Counted from the first letter of the stretch, positions 36,110-44,983 are shown. The stretch is 64,000 nucleotides of DNA from Alteribacter lacisalsi (GCF_003226345.1 NZ_PDOF01000001.1:1674001-1738000); one strand, 5' to 3'. Numbers and translations: made by a program. The notes: generated by a model not told the origin, from the letters alone.

Positions 36110-37786
36110 GTGACAGTTCCCGACTTTATTTTTGACCAGAAATGGGGTGAGGCGCTCTCGGCCCGTCTTGTCCAAAACGGGCCATGGTCCAGCTGGAACC
36201 TCTTCTCTCTGGCACTGCAGGCTGAAGAACAGCTGTCGATTGAGCATTTTGACGGTCTCGAAGCGCCAAAGCATCTCCCGCACCTGAATATCTTTCCCCA
36301 TCAAATGGAGGCCGCAGAGCGTGTGCTCACTAAAATGAACGGAAAAGCGATTCTGGCAGATGAGGTGGGCCTCGGTAAAACCATCGAAGCAGGCCTGATT
36401 CTCAAGGAATACATGATTCGCGGTCTCGTGAAAAAAGTACTCATTCTCGTCCCCGCTTCTCTTGTGACACAGTGGTGCCGGGAACTGAACAGCAAGTTTT
36501 ACATTCCGGCAGTCGAACAGCGGAAATCCTACGTGTGGGACAGCTGTGACGTGATTGTCAGTTCCATTGATACGGCAAAGCGTGACCCACATCGTTCGGT
36601 TATCTATGAGCAGGATTACGATATGATTATTATTGACGAAGCACACAAACTGAAAAACAAGAATACGAAAAACTACCAGTTTGTCCGCAATTTAAAAAAG
36701 AAGTTCTGCCTTCTCCTGACGGCTACACCGGTCCAGAACAAACTGAGTGAAGTCTTCCATCTGATTTCTATTCTAAAACCCGGCCACCTTGGAAATGAGG
36801 ATGGCTTTACGAAGGAGTTTAAGGATGCGGACCAGCATGAGGAACTGAGACAGCTCGTGCAAAAAGTGATGATTCGAAACCGCCGCTCAGACTCCGAGAT
36901 GGACTGGCCCAAACGGGTCGTGAAAACAGTGGAAATCGAGTTCTCCGATGAAGAAAAACAGCTGTATGATGCGGTAACTGCGCTTAAAAGCAGGTGGAAC
37001 CAAAAACATGAGTGGAGTATTTTCCCGTTTACTGTTCTCACGCTTCAGCGTGAATGCTGCTCAAGCAGAGAAGCTGTCTATATGACACTCAAAGGACTGC
37101 TTGGTCAGGAAGAAATGGCACCTGCACTTAAAGAAGAGCTGGAGAGCCTCATGGAGATGGTTCAGGGGGTAACCCGTCACGCCAAGGCTGAAAAAGCACT
37201 TGAACTCGTACAGAACATTGATGATAAGGTCATTATTTTTACGGAATACCGTGCCACTCAGCTTTATCTTCAATGGTACTTTGCCCAGCACGGCATCAAA
37301 GCCGTTCCCTTCCGGGGCGGATTTAAGCGGAGCAAGAAAGATTGGATGAAGCAGCTTTTCCAGGACCGGGCCCAGGTTCTTATTGCAACCGAAGCAGGGG
37401 GAGAGGGAATTAACCTGCAGTTCTGTCACCACATGATCAACTATGACCTCCCATGGAATCCGATGCGGATTGAACAGAGGATCGGGCGGATTCACAGGCT
37501 CGGTCAGGAGCACGATGTTCACATATACAATTTCGCCGTTCAGAATACAGTGGAAGACCATATTCTTCGCACTCTATATACAAAGATCGGCCTGTTTGAG
37601 GAGGTCATCGGCAAGCTTGATGACATTCTTGAAAAAATGCATGAAGAAGAACTGGAAACACATATCTCCAATATTTTGAATCATTCGGAATCAGACGGTG
37701 AAATGCGGATCAAACTTGAAAATCTAACAGCCTGTATCGATTCAGGCGAGGAGGTGGAGGCCCGTGCTGCAGGCGGACGTGCATAA
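36110..37786 (+). CDS. yqhH: SNF2-family helicase YqhH
   Basis: A 558-residue RapA/SNF2-type ATPase. Motif I is ILADEVGLGKTIEAGL near residue 80, motif II IIIDEAHKLKN, motif III LTATPVQN, and the C-terminal half has ATEAGGEGINLQFCHHMINYDLPWNP and RIGRIHRLGQ. It probably moves along DNA to displace proteins such as RNA polymerase. It overlaps yqhG by 23 nt, the conserved pair in bacilli, and diverges from gcvT. Confidence 0.92.
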   Translation: MTVPDFIFDQKWGEALSARLVQNGPWSSWNLFSLALQAEEQLSIEHFDGLEAPKHLPHLNIFPHQMEAAERVLTKMNGKAILADEVGLGKTIEAGLILKEYMIRGLVKKVLILVPASLVTQWCRELNSKFYIPAVEQRKSYVWDSCDVIVSSIDTAKRDPHRSVIYEQDYDMIIIDEAHKLKNKNTKNYQFVRNLKKKFCLLLTATPVQNKLSEVFHLISILKPGHLGNEDGFTKEFKDADQHEELRQLVQKVMIRNRRSDSEMDWPKRVVKTVEIEFSDEEKQLYDAVTALKSRWNQKHEWSIFPFTVLTLQRECCSSREAVYMTLKGLLGQEEMAPALKEELESLMEMVQGVTRHAKAEKALELVQNIDDKVIIFTEYRATQLYLQWYFAQHGIKAVPFRGGFKRSKKDWMKQLFQDRAQVLIATEAGGEGINLQFCHHMINYDLPWNPMRIEQRIGRIHRLGQEHDVHIYNFAVQNTVEDHILRTLYTKIGLFEEVIGKLDDILEKMHEEELETHISNILNHSESDGEMRIKLENLTACIDSGEEVEARAAGGRA

Positions 37787-38615
37787 ATACCTGAAAACCT
37801 TTTTCACGGAAAATGACAGCCCCGTGCTCGAGGAAAGTCCAGGGCACCTTCATGTCCAGCTCAGTGTGGAAATGGACAAAGCACTTACGAATCGTCCTTT
37901 TTACTGGCAGTACCTTGAGAAAATCGGCGGTGTGCCGAATCCGTGGAAAATGACGGTTGTGACCGATGAGGATCAGGCGCCTGTTGACCTGGACAAGCGG
38001 TACGACAGGAAAGCAGAAGCTGTTCATTTTGGCTCGCCACGGCTTCACCAGGTGTTTGAACTTACAAAGGAACAGGGCTCTCACGTGCGCATGTACGAGA
38101 AAGTGGCACGAACCAGTCTATCAGCCCATTCCCTTCCCCTTCTGCCCTGGTTGAATATGAATATGAAAATATCGTACGAAGCGGAAAAAAAACGGGACCG
38201 CCTGGTGTCGATAGGCCTCTGTCTGACCAACGGGGAGATGATCGAAGATTTCTATGATCACCTGAAGTATTATCCCCTGGAAGCCGATATTCCCGATTAC
38301 TGCTTTACCGTCAGCCCCCTTATCAAACCTTTGAGCGGGGTGGAACGAATCAGACACCAGATCGAGCTCATCGTCCGCTCGGAGGATCACGGCTGGGCAG
38401 AGGAGGCAGAGTTGAAGATGGCAGAGGATCTGGCCCTTCTTCAGACCTTTTATGACGGAGCTGAGGAACTGCCGGACAGCTTTCATGTGGAACAGGACGC
38501 AATCAGACGGCAGTACACGCCTAAAGTTGCTATCACAGTCATTAATGGCGGTCTGTTTTACCTTCATCAGCATCCTTTAGCTGTCAAAAAAACGAGAAAC
38601 CGCTGGCTTCACTGA
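37764..38615 (+). CDS. yqhG: Conserved hypothetical protein YqhG
   Basis: A 283-residue soluble protein of unknown function, always found beside yqhH in bacilli. Recognisable are the start MLQADVHKYLKTFFTENDSPV, NRPFYWQYLEKIGGVPNPW and WLNMNMKISYEAEKKRD. No membrane segment or enzyme motif is seen. The start overlaps yqhH, which suggests coupled synthesis and possibly a partner role. Confidence 0.85.
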   Translation: MLQADVHKYLKTFFTENDSPVLEESPGHLHVQLSVEMDKALTNRPFYWQYLEKIGGVPNPWKMTVVTDEDQAPVDLDKRYDRKAEAVHFGSPRLHQVFELTKEQGSHVRMYEKVARTSLSAHSLPLLPWLNMNMKISYEAEKKRDRLVSIGLCLTNGEMIEDFYDHLKYYPLEADIPDYCFTVSPLIKPLSGVERIRHQIELIVRSEDHGWAEEAELKMAEDLALLQTFYDGAEELPDSFHVEQDAIRRQYTPKVAITVINGGLFYLHQHPLAVKKTRNRWLH

Positions 38616-38637
38616 GACAATTGAATTTTACAAGGCA

Positions 38638-38678
38638 CAAAAAAGAGCTCCCGAAAAATGAGCAGTTCCGGGAGCTCT
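38638..38678 (-). terminator. Bidirectional hairpin between yqhG and yqzE
   Basis: AGAGCTCCCG / CGGGAGCTCT with six T on the minus strand behind yqzE. The plus-strand T-run behind yqhG is weak. Confidence 0.8.
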
Positions 38679-38688
38679 TCCTGTTTAC

Positions 38689-38886
38689 TTACCGACGGGC
38701 TAAGCGCTGCCTGTTCTTTTTGTAAAACAAAAGAAACGCAAACGGCAGAAGACCGAACCAGTGATGCAGGAGCGGCGGCTTGGCTTCTTTTTTTTCCTGA
38801 CGGCGTTTAATACGTTCACTTTTCGGCTGGTCGGCATAAGTAACAACCTGCTGTGTAACAAATTTTACATAATCATTCGTTTTCAT
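38689..38886 (-). CDS. yqzE: Small protein YqzE
   Basis: A 65-residue protein with start MKTNDYVKFVTQQVVTYAD, a charged middle (KSERIKRRQEKKEAKPP) and a C-terminal membrane helix (HHWFGLLPFAFLLFYKKN). It matches YqzE of bacilli. GTGAGGACC precedes the ATG at 38886. It lies downstream of aroK and the comG genes; its role is unknown. Confidence 0.85.
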   Translation of the reverse strand: MKTNDYVKFVTQQVVTYADQPKSERIKRRQEKKEAKPPLLHHWFGLLPFAFLLFYKKNRQRLARR

Positions 38887-38982
38887 GGTCCTCACCTGTA
38901 AATAAGAGTCTTCCCAGTGTTGCCCATAACGAAAGAATTTATTCCACCAGCTGCCCGGCAGTCTCACCACTGCCTCTGGGGA

Positions 38983-39495
38983 TCAGAGTGGTTGTCCTGC
39001 TTCGACTATTGCCTTTACAATCTCTCGGGGGGTCAAGCCCATAGTCTGGATCGTCACATCAGCGGTTGCATACGCTTTACGCCTTCCACTATAGCGCTCT
39101 TCCAGTTTTGTCCGGTCAATTCCGGCAAGCGGACGGCCGGGATCCGCTTTTATTCGTTCGTACAATACATCAAATGGGGCATCCAGAAAGAAGGTCAGTC
39201 CTGTCTTCCTCATAAATGCCACATTTTCTTCTTTTTCAACAGCACCACCGCCTGTCGAGATCACCGCCCGCTTACCGGTCATACGTTCAAGCACTTGCGA
39301 TTCGACTTTTCTGAACCATTCTTCACCCTCATTCCTGAAAATATCCGGTATGGATTTCCCCGTCTGTTTTACGATGACGTCATCCAGATCAATAAAACCG
39401 AGCCCGTTTTTTCTGGCAAGCAGCTTTCCCACTGTCGTTTTCCCTGCTCCCATAAAACCGGTTAAATAAATATTGCCATTCGCCTGCATCGTCAT
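38983..39495 (-). CDS. aroK: Shikimate kinase
   Basis: Phosphorylates shikimate with ATP, fifth step of chorismate synthesis. A 170-residue P-loop kinase: Walker A GFMGAGKTTVGKLLA, DLDDVIVKQTGKSI, EEWFRKVESQVLERM with the shikimate-binding Arg, STGGGAV, and the lid RRKAY. It starts 4 nt inside the end of comGG. Confidence 0.95.
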   Translation of the reverse strand: MTMQANGNIYLTGFMGAGKTTVGKLLARKNGLGFIDLDDVIVKQTGKSIPDIFRNEGEEWFRKVESQVLERMTGKRAVISTGGGAVEKEENVAFMRKTGLTFFLDAPFDVLYERIKADPGRPLAGIDRTKLEERYSGRRKAYATADVTIQTMGLTPREIVKAIVEAGQPL

Positions 39496-39881
39496 TGTGC
39501 TGCACTTCCTTCTCTCCAGTCTGTTACTGCGCCGGTTTCCATGTTCAGCCTGAATGAAGCTGAACGGTTCGTGCCCCCTGTTGTTACTGCATCCAGCCGG
39601 ATGCTTCTCAGCATGTCAGATTCCGTATCAACACGGTACCAGATCGAACCGCTGCCGGTCTGCAGTTTTCCTGAGGCTAACGTATCACCTTCACTGAAAA
39701 GAATCAATTCTGTTACATGAGCTGTACCGGTCAGGATGAGGTGATCGACTGTCACCATTTCCCGGTGAAAAAAATTGAACTGCCGTTCCTGTTCAATCAC
39801 AATCGCGGCCTGGAGTATAGCAGCACTGAGAAGAAATAAGAATGCCACTGTAAACAGCAGGATATATCCTTTGTTATTCAT
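39492..39881 (-). CDS. comGG: Competence pilus protein ComGG
   Basis: A 129-residue minor pseudopilin-like protein with an N-terminal hydrophobic helix (KGYILLFTVAFLFLLSAAILQAAIV) and a soluble outer domain. It lacks the classic prepilin cleavage motif, as ComGG usually does. The start at 39881 (MNNKGYIL) overlaps comGF. Assigned mainly from position as seventh gene of comG. Confidence 0.82.
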   Translation of the reverse strand: MNNKGYILLFTVAFLFLLSAAILQAAIVIEQERQFNFFHREMVTVDHLILTGTAHVTELILFSEGDTLASGKLQTGSGSIWYRVDTESDMLRSIRLDAVTTGGTNRSASFRLNMETGAVTDWREGSAAQ

Positions 39882-40359
39882 GTTCACGGCTCTGCCCTTT
39901 GCCGGCAGTGTGCGTAAATACGCGCTCAGAAAAACTTCCATCAGGAAAGGTTAGGCTGATTCTTATGCCTGCCGGCTCCTCCCTAAACCTCACATCACCG
40001 GCTTTTTCGAGAAAGATATCGTACCCCTGACCGTTTACATATCGGATAATCCTGCCATTATGAAGTGTAAATGAGGACACTTCCTCCTGTCCGCTCCGGT
40101 CACTCCGAAGATAAAGTGTCTTTTCTGTGCTGCTGATCGTAAATTCTGTGCTCTGTCTGAAGTACGGGGTAAACTGAATGAAGAATAGTTCCGCTTCTCT
40201 GCTGCGGCCTGTCTCTTTAGTGTCTTGTGTTTTCTGAAACGGATGGAGAATCGTAAACAATACGGATACGATGATCATCGTAACGATAAATGAGAGCAGA
40301 ACTTCAATAAGTGTACAGCCTGCTTCGCCTCTATTTCGGAATGTATAGGCAGATGTCAT
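39874..40359 (-). CDS. comGF: Competence pilus protein ComGF
   Basis: A 161-residue prepilin-like protein with GCTLIEVLLSFIVTMIIVSVL near the N-terminus, where the Gly before the processing site is followed by Cys. The outer part (QTTEF-like ISSTEKTLYLRSD, GRIIRYVNGQGYDIFLE) is typical ComGF. The start at 40359 is chosen from MTSAYTFRNRGEAG. Confidence 0.85.
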   Translation of the reverse strand: MTSAYTFRNRGEAGCTLIEVLLSFIVTMIIVSVLFTILHPFQKTQDTKETGRSREAELFFIQFTPYFRQSTEFTISSTEKTLYLRSDRSGQEEVSSFTLHNGRIIRYVNGQGYDIFLEKAGDVRFREEPAGIRISLTFPDGSFSERVFTHTAGKGQSREHE

Positions 40360-40648
40360 GGCGCATTGCCTCCCAACTGATGCAGACATGCCATTCCCTC
40401 TCATCAGCTGTTCTCCAGCTGATCTCGTAAATATAGCCGCTATACTCTGCAGAAACTCTTTTCACTCCTTCTTTCCGGTATTCCTGGGCAACGTCATAGA
40501 GGATGCCGATCATGATCCGCTCCTGTTTAACCGTCTCTTTCTCAAGTTGAAAATGCCAGTAAACAGGGACCATCGTACCTGCAATAACAGCAAAAAGCAC
40601 CAGAGCAGCCAGAACCTCTGTCAATGTAAAGCCCTTAGAATTCTTCAA
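40331..40648 (-). CDS. comGE: Competence pilus protein ComGE (TTG start)
   Basis: A 105-residue prepilin with KGFTLTEVLAALVLFAVIAGTMVP, including Gly, the Glu at +5 and the hydrophobic helix. TTG at 40648 gives MKNSKGFTL and has AGGGGGCGG seven bases before it. The longer ATG frame from 40789 would run through comGD. It overlaps both neighbours. Confidence 0.82.
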   Translation of the reverse strand: MKNSKGFTLTEVLAALVLFAVIAGTMVPVYWHFQLEKETVKQERIMIGILYDVAQEYRKEGVKRVSAEYSGYIYEISWRTADEREWHVCISWEAMRHDICLYIPK

Positions 40649-41069
40649 CGTAAAACCGCCCCCTGATAAATGGAAACACGACCCTGTATCCTCCGCCTCG
40701 CTCATAAGAAAAGACGAAAGAACCAGACCGCTGAATATTCCCGTTGGACATAAAACGTAAATCGTGTGTTCCGAGAGAACGTGCTTCAAACCTCAGATGA
40801 GCAGGGAAGTGATTTTCCGCAATAACAGTAAGATCCTGGCGGATGATGTATTTGTGATTTATGTTATCAAAAATAATTTGGACAGGAGTCTGAGTGGCAA
40901 GTGCCCGGATTTGGGAGTTGTAAAGGTCGCTTTTAAGTGTGGTCAGAAACTGTTCTGATTCGAGCACCTCAGGAGGGATGAGCTTAGGAATGGCAATGAG
41001 AAGAAGGACAGACAGGAGCGACAGGACAATGAGCATTTCAATCAACGTATATCCTTTTTCATCAGTCAT
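40635..41069 (-). CDS. comGD: Competence pilus protein ComGD
   Basis: A 144-residue pseudopilin with processing site and helix KGYTLIEMLIVLSLLSVLLLIAIP and a soluble C-terminal domain. ComGD is a minor component of the transformation pilus. It overlaps comGC by 8 nt. Confidence 0.9.
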   Translation of the reverse strand: MTDEKGYTLIEMLIVLSLLSVLLLIAIPKLIPPEVLESEQFLTTLKSDLYNSQIRALATQTPVQIIFDNINHKYIIRQDLTVIAENHFPAHLRFEARSLGTHDLRFMSNGNIQRSGSFVFSYERGGGYRVVFPFIRGRFYVEEF

Positions 41070-41394
41070 TTTTTCCCACTACCCCATTTGTAATGGTAAG
41101 GGCCGTCCCGTCCGGACAGGAGACGGTATCCACATACCCTTTCTCTACAAGATCCCCCAGGTCGGTAAGCTGTTTTCCTTCAGCTACCAAATAAGCTCCA
41201 GCCTGCCCCTGAAGAAGCTCAATAACAGCATCGCAGCCTTTTTCATTCGCCACACTTGTATTTTTAGTCAGTGAGGGTACTGCAATAAGCAGAAGTACAC
41301 TGATGATCATCAAAACGATCATCATCTCGATCAGTGTAAAACCTGCTTCCGGTTTCCTGCTGTATTCTATGAAGCGTTTCTCTTCTACTCTCAT
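41062..41394 (-). CDS. comGC: Major competence pilin ComGC
   Basis: A 110-residue prepilin with AGFTLIEMMIVLMIISVLLLIAVPSLTKN, the best type IV pilin signature of the operon, and two cysteines (KGCDAV, VSCPDG) that may form an intramolecular disulfide. The start at 41394 lies eight bases after GGAGG; a GTG at 41403 overlaps that site and is less likely. Confidence 0.93.
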   Translation of the reverse strand: MRVEEKRFIEYSRKPEAGFTLIEMMIVLMIISVLLLIAVPSLTKNTSVANEKGCDAVIELLQGQAGAYLVAEGKQLTDLGDLVEKGYVDTVSCPDGTALTITNGVVGKND

Positions 41395-41424
41395 TTTTCT
41401 CACCTCCTTTCCTGTCTGAGAAAG

Positions 41425-42456
41425 CTACCATAAGTTGGTAAGCTGAAAGACAGGCATCATCAAGGAAACAAATACAATCAGGAGCAGGATGCCAATTACA
41501 GCATATAGTATGGGCTGAAGCCTAAACAGAAGCTGGCCGATCCGGTATGTGATCCGTTCTTTTAAAAAGCGGCTGTACCTTGAGAGCTCTTCAGCCGTGC
41601 AGCCTCTCTCCTCCCCAAGTGCAACAATGGTTGACAGCTGGGGATCAAAAACAGGTCTTTCTGTAATCATCTCCGAAAGAGAAATGCCCTGCTGCATACC
41701 TTGATGAAGGATGGCTGCTTCCTGCTGAAAAACAGCAAACATACTGTCCCGCCTGATCATCTGAAGACTGTCATTCATTGATAGTCCGTTGTTAAGCATA
41801 GGAGCAATCTGGCAGACGAAAAAATACGTAAAAATCATACGGGCATAGGATTGAATGAGGGGAGTCCCGGTAATGAGATAAAGTTTCACCTTAAGCGGAG
41901 CATGCTTCGCGGCTTTTATGGTAAGTAACAGAACCAGAAGCGCAATAACTGAAGCAGGAAGGTTTATTATCGTAAGCAAAGAAAACAGCATACGGGAGAT
42001 AAAAGGGAGTTCAGCACCTGTCTGGCTGAAAAACTGATAAAATTGAGGGATTATCGTGTGAAGAACGAGGGTGACCAAAACAAGAAGACAGACAAACATT
42101 AACACTGGATAGCGGAGAACTTTACCTGCCTCTTCCCTGATCTGATGCCTGGTGCTGCAGAGTTCAGCCGCAGTGTGAAGCCCGGCATGAAAATCACCAT
42201 GCTTCTCCATTATATTGAGGTAATTACTTACTTCCTTAGGAAAGCCAAACCGTAACAGAGAGACGGAGAAAGAATGGCCCTGGCGCAGTGACACGATGAG
42301 GGAATCGATCATGTTTGCTGTTGCTCCGGTGTAATAGCGGCGAAGAATATCAAGAGCCTCCCTGAGCGGGTACCCTTCTCCCGTAAGTGAAGCAATCTGT
42401 TTAAACCACTCTCCTCGTTCCCGGTCATTTTTAAAAGGATGTTTTCGACGGAACAT
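41425..42456 (-). CDS. comGB: Competence pilus platform protein ComGB
   Basis: A 343-residue polytopic GspF/PilC-type platform protein. It has two repeated GspF halves (GYPLREALDILRR, NGLSMNDSLQMIRRD) and three membrane helices near residues 112-135, 155-180 and 315-340. It overlaps comGA by 26 nt. Confidence 0.92.
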   Translation of the reverse strand: MFRRKHPFKNDRERGEWFKQIASLTGEGYPLREALDILRRYYTGATANMIDSLIVSLRQGHSFSVSLLRFGFPKEVSNYLNIMEKHGDFHAGLHTAAELCSTRHQIREEAGKVLRYPVLMFVCLLVLVTLVLHTIIPQFYQFFSQTGAELPFISRMLFSLLTIINLPASVIALLVLLLTIKAAKHAPLKVKLYLITGTPLIQSYARMIFTYFFVCQIAPMLNNGLSMNDSLQMIRRDSMFAVFQQEAAILHQGMQQGISLSEMITERPVFDPQLSTIVALGEERGCTAEELSRYSRFLKERITYRIGQLLFRLQPILYAVIGILLLIVFVSLMMPVFQLTNLW

Positions 42457-43492
42457 CAGTACGTTTCACCCACTTTTCTATTTCGGACTCATTTAAACAG
42501 CCAAGAGTGTACGCTTTTTTCATAAGACTCCCCAGTGAGGACGCCACCGGCCTGCGATCAGCAACCGCGCTTTTCAGGGCGTCTCCATGAAGAATATCAA
42601 ACAGGGCCGCCCGCTTTTTTCTCCGTCTGCAGTAAGCATGACACGATTGACTGCAGTAGGGACAATTCAGTCGGACGAGCATCTGTACGCATACGCCAAT
42701 TAGTGTCTCCATTAGGTCTCCCGTTTTTAGACCAAACTCTTCTAGACGTCTGATGGCGAGCACCGGAGTGGAAGCATGAAGCGTGCTTAATACAAGATGC
42801 CCTGTCATTGCTGCCCTGACGGCCATCTGAGCGGATTCATTGTCGCGAATTTCACCCAGCATAATGACGTCAGGATCATGACGGAGGACATTTTTCAGTC
42901 CATGTGCATACGTAACGCCTGCCTTTTCGTTAACTTCCATTTGTAAAAAAGCATCGTGCTGCTGTTCGACAGGATCTTCAAGGGTAATGATATTCCTGTT
43001 CTCAGTCCGGTTCATTTCGTGCATCAGTGAATAAAGTGTAGTGGTTTTGCCTGATCCGGTCGGGCCGCACAGCAGGATGAGGCCGTGGGGTAGATTTGCA
43101 AAACTGTTGAGGAGGTTTGCCTGAGAGGGAAACAAAGTGAGGCGACTCAGAGGTTCGGGTGTCTGCTGTCTGTGCATTCTGACAACGAGTGTTTCTGAAA
43201 AAGTCATGGGGAATGTGGAAAGCCTGAGTGAGTAGAGGCTGTCTTTGAGGTAGATTTCAACGGAGCTGTTCTGGGGTCTTCTTCGTTCTCCAATATCCAT
43301 GCCGGAGAGAAATTTCAAATGAGCGATCATCCGCTGGAGCATATCCGGAGAGATCTGCTGCATGTCCGTCAGTACCCCGTTAATCCTGTACCGGATGATT
43401 CCCTGTTCCCTGCGGGGGACGATGTGAACATCCGACGCACAGGTCTCTGCTGCACTGTGAAGTACAGACCTGGTAAACCTTTCAACATCCAA
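42431..43492 (-). CDS. comGA: Competence pilus assembly ATPase ComGA
   Basis: A 353-residue GspE/PilB-type hexameric ATPase. Walker A is LLCGPTGSGKTTTLYSLM near residue 139, the Asp box ITLEDPVEQQHDAFLQMEVN, Walker B DVIMLGEIRDNESAQMAVRAAMTGHLVLSTLHAS, and a Cys-rich CPYCSQSCHAYC segment. First gene of comGA-GG. A ComK-box-like site lies upstream. ComGA also has cell-pole and growth-arrest roles in B. subtilis. Confidence 0.94.
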   Translation of the reverse strand: MDVERFTRSVLHSAAETCASDVHIVPRREQGIIRYRINGVLTDMQQISPDMLQRMIAHLKFLSGMDIGERRRPQNSSVEIYLKDSLYSLRLSTFPMTFSETLVVRMHRQQTPEPLSRLTLFPSQANLLNSFANLPHGLILLCGPTGSGKTTTLYSLMHEMNRTENRNIITLEDPVEQQHDAFLQMEVNEKAGVTYAHGLKNVLRHDPDVIMLGEIRDNESAQMAVRAAMTGHLVLSTLHASTPVLAIRRLEEFGLKTGDLMETLIGVCVQMLVRLNCPYCSQSCHAYCRRRKKRAALFDILHGDALKSAVADRRPVASSLGSLMKKAYTLGCLNESEIEKWVKRTDVPSKTSF

Positions 43493-43550
43493 AATACCAC
43501 CTTCCTGTCTCTTGCCTTTATTTGTACAACTTTTTTATTCGACACAAAAC

Positions 43551-43569
43551 AAAAAAATCCTGCTTTTTT
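43551..43569 (-). promoter_or_regulatory. Candidate ComK box upstream of comGA
   Basis: A-run/T-run symmetry (minus strand AAAAAAGCAGGATTTTTTT) resembling half of a ComK site (AAAAN5TTTT). A clear partner box at the usual spacing was not found. Confidence 0.4.
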
Positions 43570-43614
43570 CTGCATATATTTTTTCTAAGAACACATGCTA
43601 TCTCTTGTAGCCAA

Positions 43615-43688
43615 TGGGGTGTAGCCAAGTGGTAAGGCAACGGACTTTGACTCCGTGATCGCAGGTTCGATCCCTGCCTCCCCAGCCA
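43615..43688 (+). tRNA. trnQ: tRNA-Gln (UUG)
   Basis: 74-nt cloverleaf including genomic CCA. The anticodon stem ACGGA/TCCGT encloses CTTTGAC with anticodon TTG; the T arm is GCAGG-TTCGATC-CCTGC. The acceptor stem TGGGGTG / CTCCCCA has a U-U mismatch at position 6-67. A terminator follows. Confidence 0.97.
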
Positions 43689-43721
43689 TACATATAACCG
43701 GGTTGGATAACGTCCCGGAGA

Positions 43722-43750
43722 ACGGCACTTTCAGTGAGTGTCGTTTTTTA
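43722..43750 (+). terminator. Terminator of tRNA-Gln
   Basis: ACGGCACT / AGTGTCGT hairpin followed by TTTTTT. Confidence 0.75.
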
Positions 43751-43789
43751 CATTTTTTGGGCTTTTTACCTTGCTGACTCCTCAGCTCA

Positions 43790-43826
43790 AATATTAAACG
43801 CCGGGAACCCTCAGGTTCGCCGGCGC
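43790..43826 (-). terminator. Terminator of the YtxH-like gene
   Basis: CGCCGGCGAACC / GGTTCCCGGCG hairpin with an AT-rich tail (TTTAATATTT) on the minus strand. Confidence 0.65.
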
Positions 43827-43844
43827 TGATATTTATTTATTTGT

Positions 43845-44291
43845 TTATTTGCTGCTTTTTACTTCTGATGCTTCTTCCTTAAGCTTGTCGCGGGTATCCT
43901 CGATTTCCTGGATCACCTGCTTGGCAAGCTTTTCACCCTCGCCTTTCTCCTCTTCCACCAGATCTTTAATATCCGTGGAAAGGTCGTCTCCGAGGTCGGC
44001 TGCTTTATCTGTCAGACGGCTTGTTCTGTCCGAAACACGCCCCCACTGTTCACGGGCCGCTTCTGTCCACTCGCCTGATTTTTCCTTGGCAAGTTTAGAG
44101 TACTCGTTGCCTTTTTCCTTAGCGGAATTTGTTAACTCTATTGTTTTGTCCTTCGCAGTATTAGCCTGCTTGTTAATATCCGAGCGAAGTTCCTTTCCGG
44201 ACTTCGGTGCTGTCAGCATCGCTGCTGAAGCTCCAATAATCCCTCCTATAACTGTTCCGATAATAAAATCTTTCGTGTCCATTTTACTCAT
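43845..44291 (-). CDS. YtxH domain general-stress-type protein
   Basis: A 148-residue protein. The N-terminal YtxH segment (DFIIGTVIGGIIGASAAMLTAPKSGKELR) looks like a membrane-associated glycine-rich helix. It is followed by a long Lys/Glu-rich amphipathic helix (about residues 40-148, ending EEASEVKSSK). Such proteins are often stress induced. GGGAGGACGTTAGGC precedes the ATG at 44291. A minus-strand promoter lies near 44316-44345. Confidence 0.8.
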   Translation of the reverse strand: MSKMDTKDFIIGTVIGGIIGASAAMLTAPKSGKELRSDINKQANTAKDKTIELTNSAKEKGNEYSKLAKEKSGEWTEAAREQWGRVSDRTSRLTDKAADLGDDLSTDIKDLVEEEKGEGEKLAKQVIQEIEDTRDKLKEEASEVKSSK

Positions 44292-44723
44292 GCCTAACGT
44301 CCTCCCATTTCTTTTGTAGTAGATTTCACAATTGAAAAAAGTCAATTATTATTCCTTTCCCTTAAATTCTCCCCAATTAAACATAATTCCTTCAAACAAA
44401 ATTATTTTGTCATAAAAAATAATTCCTTTTTTTTCGGCGCCAGCCTGGTAAGTATGACACAAATCGCGCTTTTTCAAAGTGTTGGAATGAATAAATTGGA
44501 AGTTATTGTAACACTGTCACAAAATTGTCACAACCCCTTCAATACAGCCTCGTTCTTCTGCTTCAGCCTATTCCACATCGTTTAATCGCCCTACCTGTGT
44601 CACAGTTAAACAATTCCTGCAGTTTTAATTTACAAACCTTTTCATTCGGTCTATAATAAAGTGTATTCGATTATGCATACTAACATCAGAGTTGCTAGAG
44701 CTACATAAAAGGAGGGATGCATC
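44292..44723. other. Divergent regulatory region (YtxH / yqgY)
   Basis: 432 bp without a gene. Minus strand: TTGACT (44340-44345), 18 bp, TACTAC (44316-44321). Plus strand: the yqgY promoter described below. AT-rich sequence between them includes two copies of TTGTCACAA-like sequence near 44512-44532. No RNA element recognised. Confidence 0.5.
44629..44657 (+). promoter_or_regulatory. Predicted sigma-A promoter of yqgY
   Basis: TTTACA (44629-44634), 17-bp spacer, TATAAT (44652-44657). Confidence 0.75.
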
Positions 44724-44966
44724 GTGGATCGCATGTATCGCGTACTTGGTTTCTGGACAGGGATCTTTGCTGTTTTGTTTTTCGTCGGTGGAATGTACGA
44801 AATGGCGATGCTGTTCTTTGCACAAACAGGCGTATTTCTTGCACTGAGCTATCTGAACCTGTCTGAGCGAACGTACATCTATATCTTTGGCGCATACTTA
44901 ACTGTGTTTTTTATCGGCTTTACTTATTACACCACGTTCATCATGGTGCCAGGGGTCGGACACTAA
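44724..44966 (+). CDS. yqgY: DUF2626 membrane protein YqgY
   Basis: An 80-residue protein with two or three hydrophobic segments. MDRMYRVLGFWTGIFAVLFF, LSERTYIYIFGAYLTVFFIGFTYYTTFIMVPGVGH match YqgY of bacilli over the full length. AAAGGAGGGATGCATC precedes the start GTG. Function unknown. It has its own promoter and terminator. Confidence 0.92.
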   Translation: MDRMYRVLGFWTGIFAVLFFVGGMYEMAMLFFAQTGVFLALSYLNLSERTYIYIFGAYLTVFFIGFTYYTTFIMVPGVGH

Positions 44967-44983
44967 AATCCGCGCTCCTCGTG

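Noticed and set aside
35664-36646. Minus-strand open frames of 97 and 230 codons over the glycine riboswitch and yqhH
   Set aside because: The first covers the riboswitch and the second is antisense to a clear SNF2 helicase.
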